A stretch of 8,579 bases of DNA from Parvibaculum sp049303435 (GTDB taxonomy: Bacteria > Pseudomonadota > Alphaproteobacteria > Parvibaculales > Parvibaculaceae), in assembly GCA_049303435.1 (NCBI GenBank), contig JBAQNC010000210.1, positions 1 to 8,579 on the forward strand. The letters are read 5' to 3'. The position numbers and the translations under genes are program-made. Shown in pieces: positions 6,603 through 8,579 of this stretch. A model generated the notes under the pieces. It had not been told where the DNA came from. It ran no database searches and saw nothing but the letters and a program-made list of their open reading frames with translations. Each line of letters begins with the position of its first letter. Position 1 is the first letter of the stretch.

Positions 6603-8105
6603 ATGGCCCAGCAGTCAATCGGTCTGACAGGCTTTGGCGGATACATTCCCCGACTTCGCTTGCAACGCAAATCCATCGCTCAGGCCAATGCCTGGGTCGC
6701 GCCCAACTTTCTCGGCAAAGGCAAGGGCGAGCGTTCCATGGCGAACTGGGACGAGGATTCCGTCACTATGGCCGTTGAAGCGGCCCGCGATCTTCTGGGG
6801 CCGGACGATGATCGCTCACACGTCGACGGTCTTTTCTTCGGCTCAACCACCATGCCTTTCACTGACCGTCTCAATGCGGGCATTATCGCCGCCGCACTGA
6901 CACTCGACGAAAAGGTGCGCGCCGTCGATGTTGCCTCGACGCAACGGGCGGGGACATCGGCGCTCCTGCAGGCAATCACATCAGTCAAGGCTGGCGAAAC
7001 AAAACACGCTGTCGTGCTCACCGCCGACCACCGCAAGACGCGCGCCGCCAGCGCGCAGGAACTCGATTTCGGCGACGGCGCTGCCGCTCTCTCCGTCGGC
7101 ACCGAGAATGTCATCGCCAGATATCTCGGGGGTGCAAGCCTGACCATCGACTTCGTCGACCACTTCCGCGGCACCGGCAAAGAGTTCGATTACAATTGGG
7201 AAGAGCGCTGGATCCGCGATGAAGGCCTCACCAAGATCGTTCCTCGCGCCGTTAAGGCAGCACTTCAAGATTCCGAAACAAGTGGCGCGGATATCAAGCA
7301 TTTCGTTCTCCCGACAACATTTGGCGTGAAGTTCGCCCAGCAACTCGCCAAGGCAAGCGGTATTGCGCCTGAATCGGCCCGCGATACGCTGGCCGCCAAT
7401 TGCGGCGAAACAGGCGCGGCCCATTCGCTCGTCATGCTTGTCCATGCCCTCCAAACGGATGTGAAGGCGGGCGACAAGATCATGGTCGTCAATTTCGGTG
7501 GTGGTTGCGACGTGCTGGTCTTTGAGGCCACCGACCAACTCGCCACACAGGCCGACAAGCGCGGCATCGTCGGTTCGCTCGCCGCAGGTCAGCCCGAAAC
7601 CAACTACATGAAGTTCCTGACCTTCAACGGCCTCATCGAATGGGAAAAGGGCATGCGCGCCGAGCAGGACAAGAAGACGGCGCTCACCACCCTCTACCGC
7701 AACGAAGACATGATCATGGGCCTCGTCGGGGGTCGCTGCACTGAAACAGGCGTTGTCCAGTTCCCGCGTTCACGCATTTCGGTCAACCCGAACAATCACA
7801 CAGTCGACACGCAGGAGCCTTACAAGTTCGCCGAACGCAAGGCGAAGATACTCTCATGGTCGGCGGACTTCCTTTCCGCCTCAATGAACCCGCCCAACCA
7901 TTATGGCATGGTCGTCTTCGATGAAGGCGGGCGCATCATGATGGACTTCACCGATGTCGAGCAGGGCACGGTCGACAGCGGCATGGAAGTACGCCTTGTA
8001 TTCCGTATCAAGGATTTCGATGATGTTCGCGGCTTCCGCCGGTATTTCTGGAAGGCCGTTCCGATCACCAGTTCAAACGCAAAAACAAGCCAGGCGGCTG
8101 AGTAA
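6603..8105 (+). CDS. HMG-CoA-synthase-like protein fused to a DUF35/OB-fold domain, catalytic residues missing
   Basis: This 500-residue protein has two parts. Residues 1 to about 330 are a thiolase-fold domain of the HMG-CoA synthase type. Markers are IGLTGFGGYIPRLRL (6-20), EDSVTMAVEAARDLL (51-65), RAGTSALLQA (115-124), LDFGDGAAAL (154-163), NCGETGAAHS (266-275) and VNFGGGCDVLVFEA (296-309). Residues from about 335 to 490 resemble DUF35: a helical start (NGLIEWEKGMR), a ribbon region (GGRCTETGVVQFPRSRIS) and an OB fold with NPPNHYGMVVFDEGG. Real HMG-CoA synthases join acetyl-CoA and acetoacetyl-CoA using Glu, Cys and His. By manual alignment these sites here are Thr82, Gln114 and Pro237 or Thr238. 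The ribbon keeps one of four metal-binding Cys (Cys379). True HMG-CoA synthase activity is therefore unlikely. ATG 6582 would add seven residues but lacks a ribosome site. The thiolase gene begins 29 bases downstream, so the two probably form an operon and a complex. Related DUF35-thiolase pairs act in steroid side-chain or acyl-CoA breakdown. The substrate is unknown. Confidence 0.85.
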   Translation: MAQQSIGLTGFGGYIPRLRLQRKSIAQANAWVAPNFLGKGKGERSMANWDEDSVTMAVEAARDLLGPDDDRSHVDGLFFGSTTMPFTDRLNAGIIAAALTLDEKVRAVDVASTQRAGTSALLQAITSVKAGETKHAVVLTADHRKTRAASAQELDFGDGAAALSVGTENVIARYLGGASLTIDFVDHFRGTGKEFDYNWEERWIRDEGLTKIVPRAVKAALQDSETSGADIKHFVLPTTFGVKFAQQLAKASGIAPESARDTLAANCGETGAAHSLVMLVHALQTDVKAGDKIMVVNFGGGCDVLVFEATDQLATQADKRGIVGSLAAGQPETNYMKFLTFNGLIEWEKGMRAEQDKKTALTTLYRNEDMIMGLVGGRCTETGVVQFPRSRISVNPNNHTVDTQEPYKFAERKAKILSWSADFLSASMNPPNHYGMVVFDEGGRIMMDFTDVEQGTVDSGMEVRLVFRIKDFDDVRGFRRYFWKAVPITSSNAKTSQAAE

Positions 8106-8134
8106 GCCCGACAAATCTAAAGGGAGATACGACT

Positions 8135-8579
8135 ATGGCGGCAGGTATCAAAGACAAGGTTGCGATCCTCGGTATGGGCTGCTCGAAATTCGGCGAACGC
8201 TGGGACGCTGGCCCCGAAGAATTGATGGTCGAGGCCTATCTTGAGGCCATGCAGGACGCAGGCATCGAGCCCACGCAGATCGATGCGGCTTGGTTCTCGA
8301 CCCATATCGACGAAACGGGTACGGGCAAGGGCGGTACGCCGCTCTCGCTGGCGCTACGCCTTCCCAACATCGCGGTCACCCGTGTTGAAAACTTCTGCGC
8401 GGGCGGGTCCGAAGCCCTGCGCGGCGCGGTCTACGCAGTCGCCTCAGGGGCTGCCGATATCGCTCTCGCGCTCGGCGTCGAGAAGCTCAAGGACACGGGT
8501 TACGGCGGTCTCCCGGTTGGCAATGCCGGCACGCTGATCCCGCAATGGGCCCCCTCCGGTTCCGCGCCGGGCAATTTCG
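8135..8579 (+). CDS. SCP-x-type thiolase / acetyl-CoA acetyltransferase, N-terminal part (runs off window)
   Basis: The first 148 residues of a thiolase-superfamily enzyme are present; the family is usually about 390-400 long. The N-terminus KVAILGMGCSKFGERWDAG is characteristic of the SCP-x/acetyl-CoA acetyltransferase branch rather than of classical FadA or PhbA thiolases. The nucleophile motif is intact: NFCAGGSEALRGAVYAVASG, with Cys88. GVEKLKDTGYGG follows, as in this branch. The remaining catalytic His and second Cys lie beyond the window. Family members cleave or form 3-ketoacyl-CoA, and some DUF35-partnered relatives are retro-aldolases for branched or steroid side chains. The start is firm: AGGGAG (8121-8126) lies 8 bases before ATG 8135. 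The short gap after the HMGCS-like/DUF35 gene suggests co-transcription. DUF35 proteins commonly partner this thiolase type, so the upstream fusion is the likely partner. Confidence 0.88.
   Translation, partial: MAAGIKDKVAILGMGCSKFGERWDAGPEELMVEAYLEAMQDAGIEPTQIDAAWFSTHIDETGTGKGGTPLSLALRLPNIAVTRVENFCAGGSEALRGAVYAVASGAADIALALGVEKLKDTGYGGLPVGNAGTLIPQWAPSGSAPGNF

Noticed and set aside
1..8579. CRISPR array, tRNA, rRNA, transposase or prophage genes
   Set aside because: I saw no regularly spaced repeats, cloverleaf sequences or recognisable mobile-element proteins on either strand.

Overview
The window looks like chromosomal DNA of an alphaproteobacterium. This rests on GC-rich third codon positions in most genes, the adjacent glmU-glmS pair, and a periplasmic TPR-SPOR protein of a style common in that class. 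I cannot name a genus. Most of the window reads as ordinary host chromosome. A clearly AT-richer block (about 3800-5145) holds an orphan gene and a long intergenic region.

Layout. (1) Positions 2-505 are the 3' half of a UDP-glucose/UDP-galactose 4-epimerase gene (galE/exoB type). (2) After a 114-base gap with a small hairpin come glmU (620-1972) and glmS (1972-3795), which overlap by one base (TGATG). GlmS makes glucosamine-6-phosphate from fructose-6-phosphate and glutamine. GlmU acetylates glucosamine-1-phosphate and uridylylates the product to UDP-GlcNAc, the precursor of peptidoglycan and lipid A. With the epimerase, this is a nucleotide-sugar/envelope-precursor cluster. (3) A convergent minus-strand gene (3830-4747) encodes a cytosolic beta-propeller-like protein of unknown function. 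Its composition differs from its neighbours. (4) A 398-base AT-rich intergenic region (4748-5145) holds a perfect 10-base inverted repeat enclosing a second small hairpin. (5) A secreted protein (5146-6441) has a signal peptide, about five TPR units, a low-complexity linker and a C-terminal SPOR domain, so it probably binds peptidoglycan. (6) A two-gene acyl-CoA cluster follows: an HMG-CoA-synthase-like protein fused to a DUF35/OB-fold domain (6603-8105), then the 5' part of an SCP-x-type thiolase (8135 to the window edge).

The most interesting region is 6603-8579. In archaea a thiolase, an HMG-CoA synthase and a DUF35 protein form one complex. Here the synthase-like and DUF35 parts are one polypeptide and the thiolase gene is next door. 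By my manual alignment the synthase-like part has lost the whole catalytic triad: Glu to Thr, nucleophile Cys to Gln, His to Pro or Thr. The DUF35 zinc ribbon keeps only one of its four cysteines. The thiolase keeps its nucleophilic Cys. This suggests that the fused protein is a non-condensing partner, a scaffold, or an enzyme with different chemistry. Family assignments are by motif recognition only; no searches were run.
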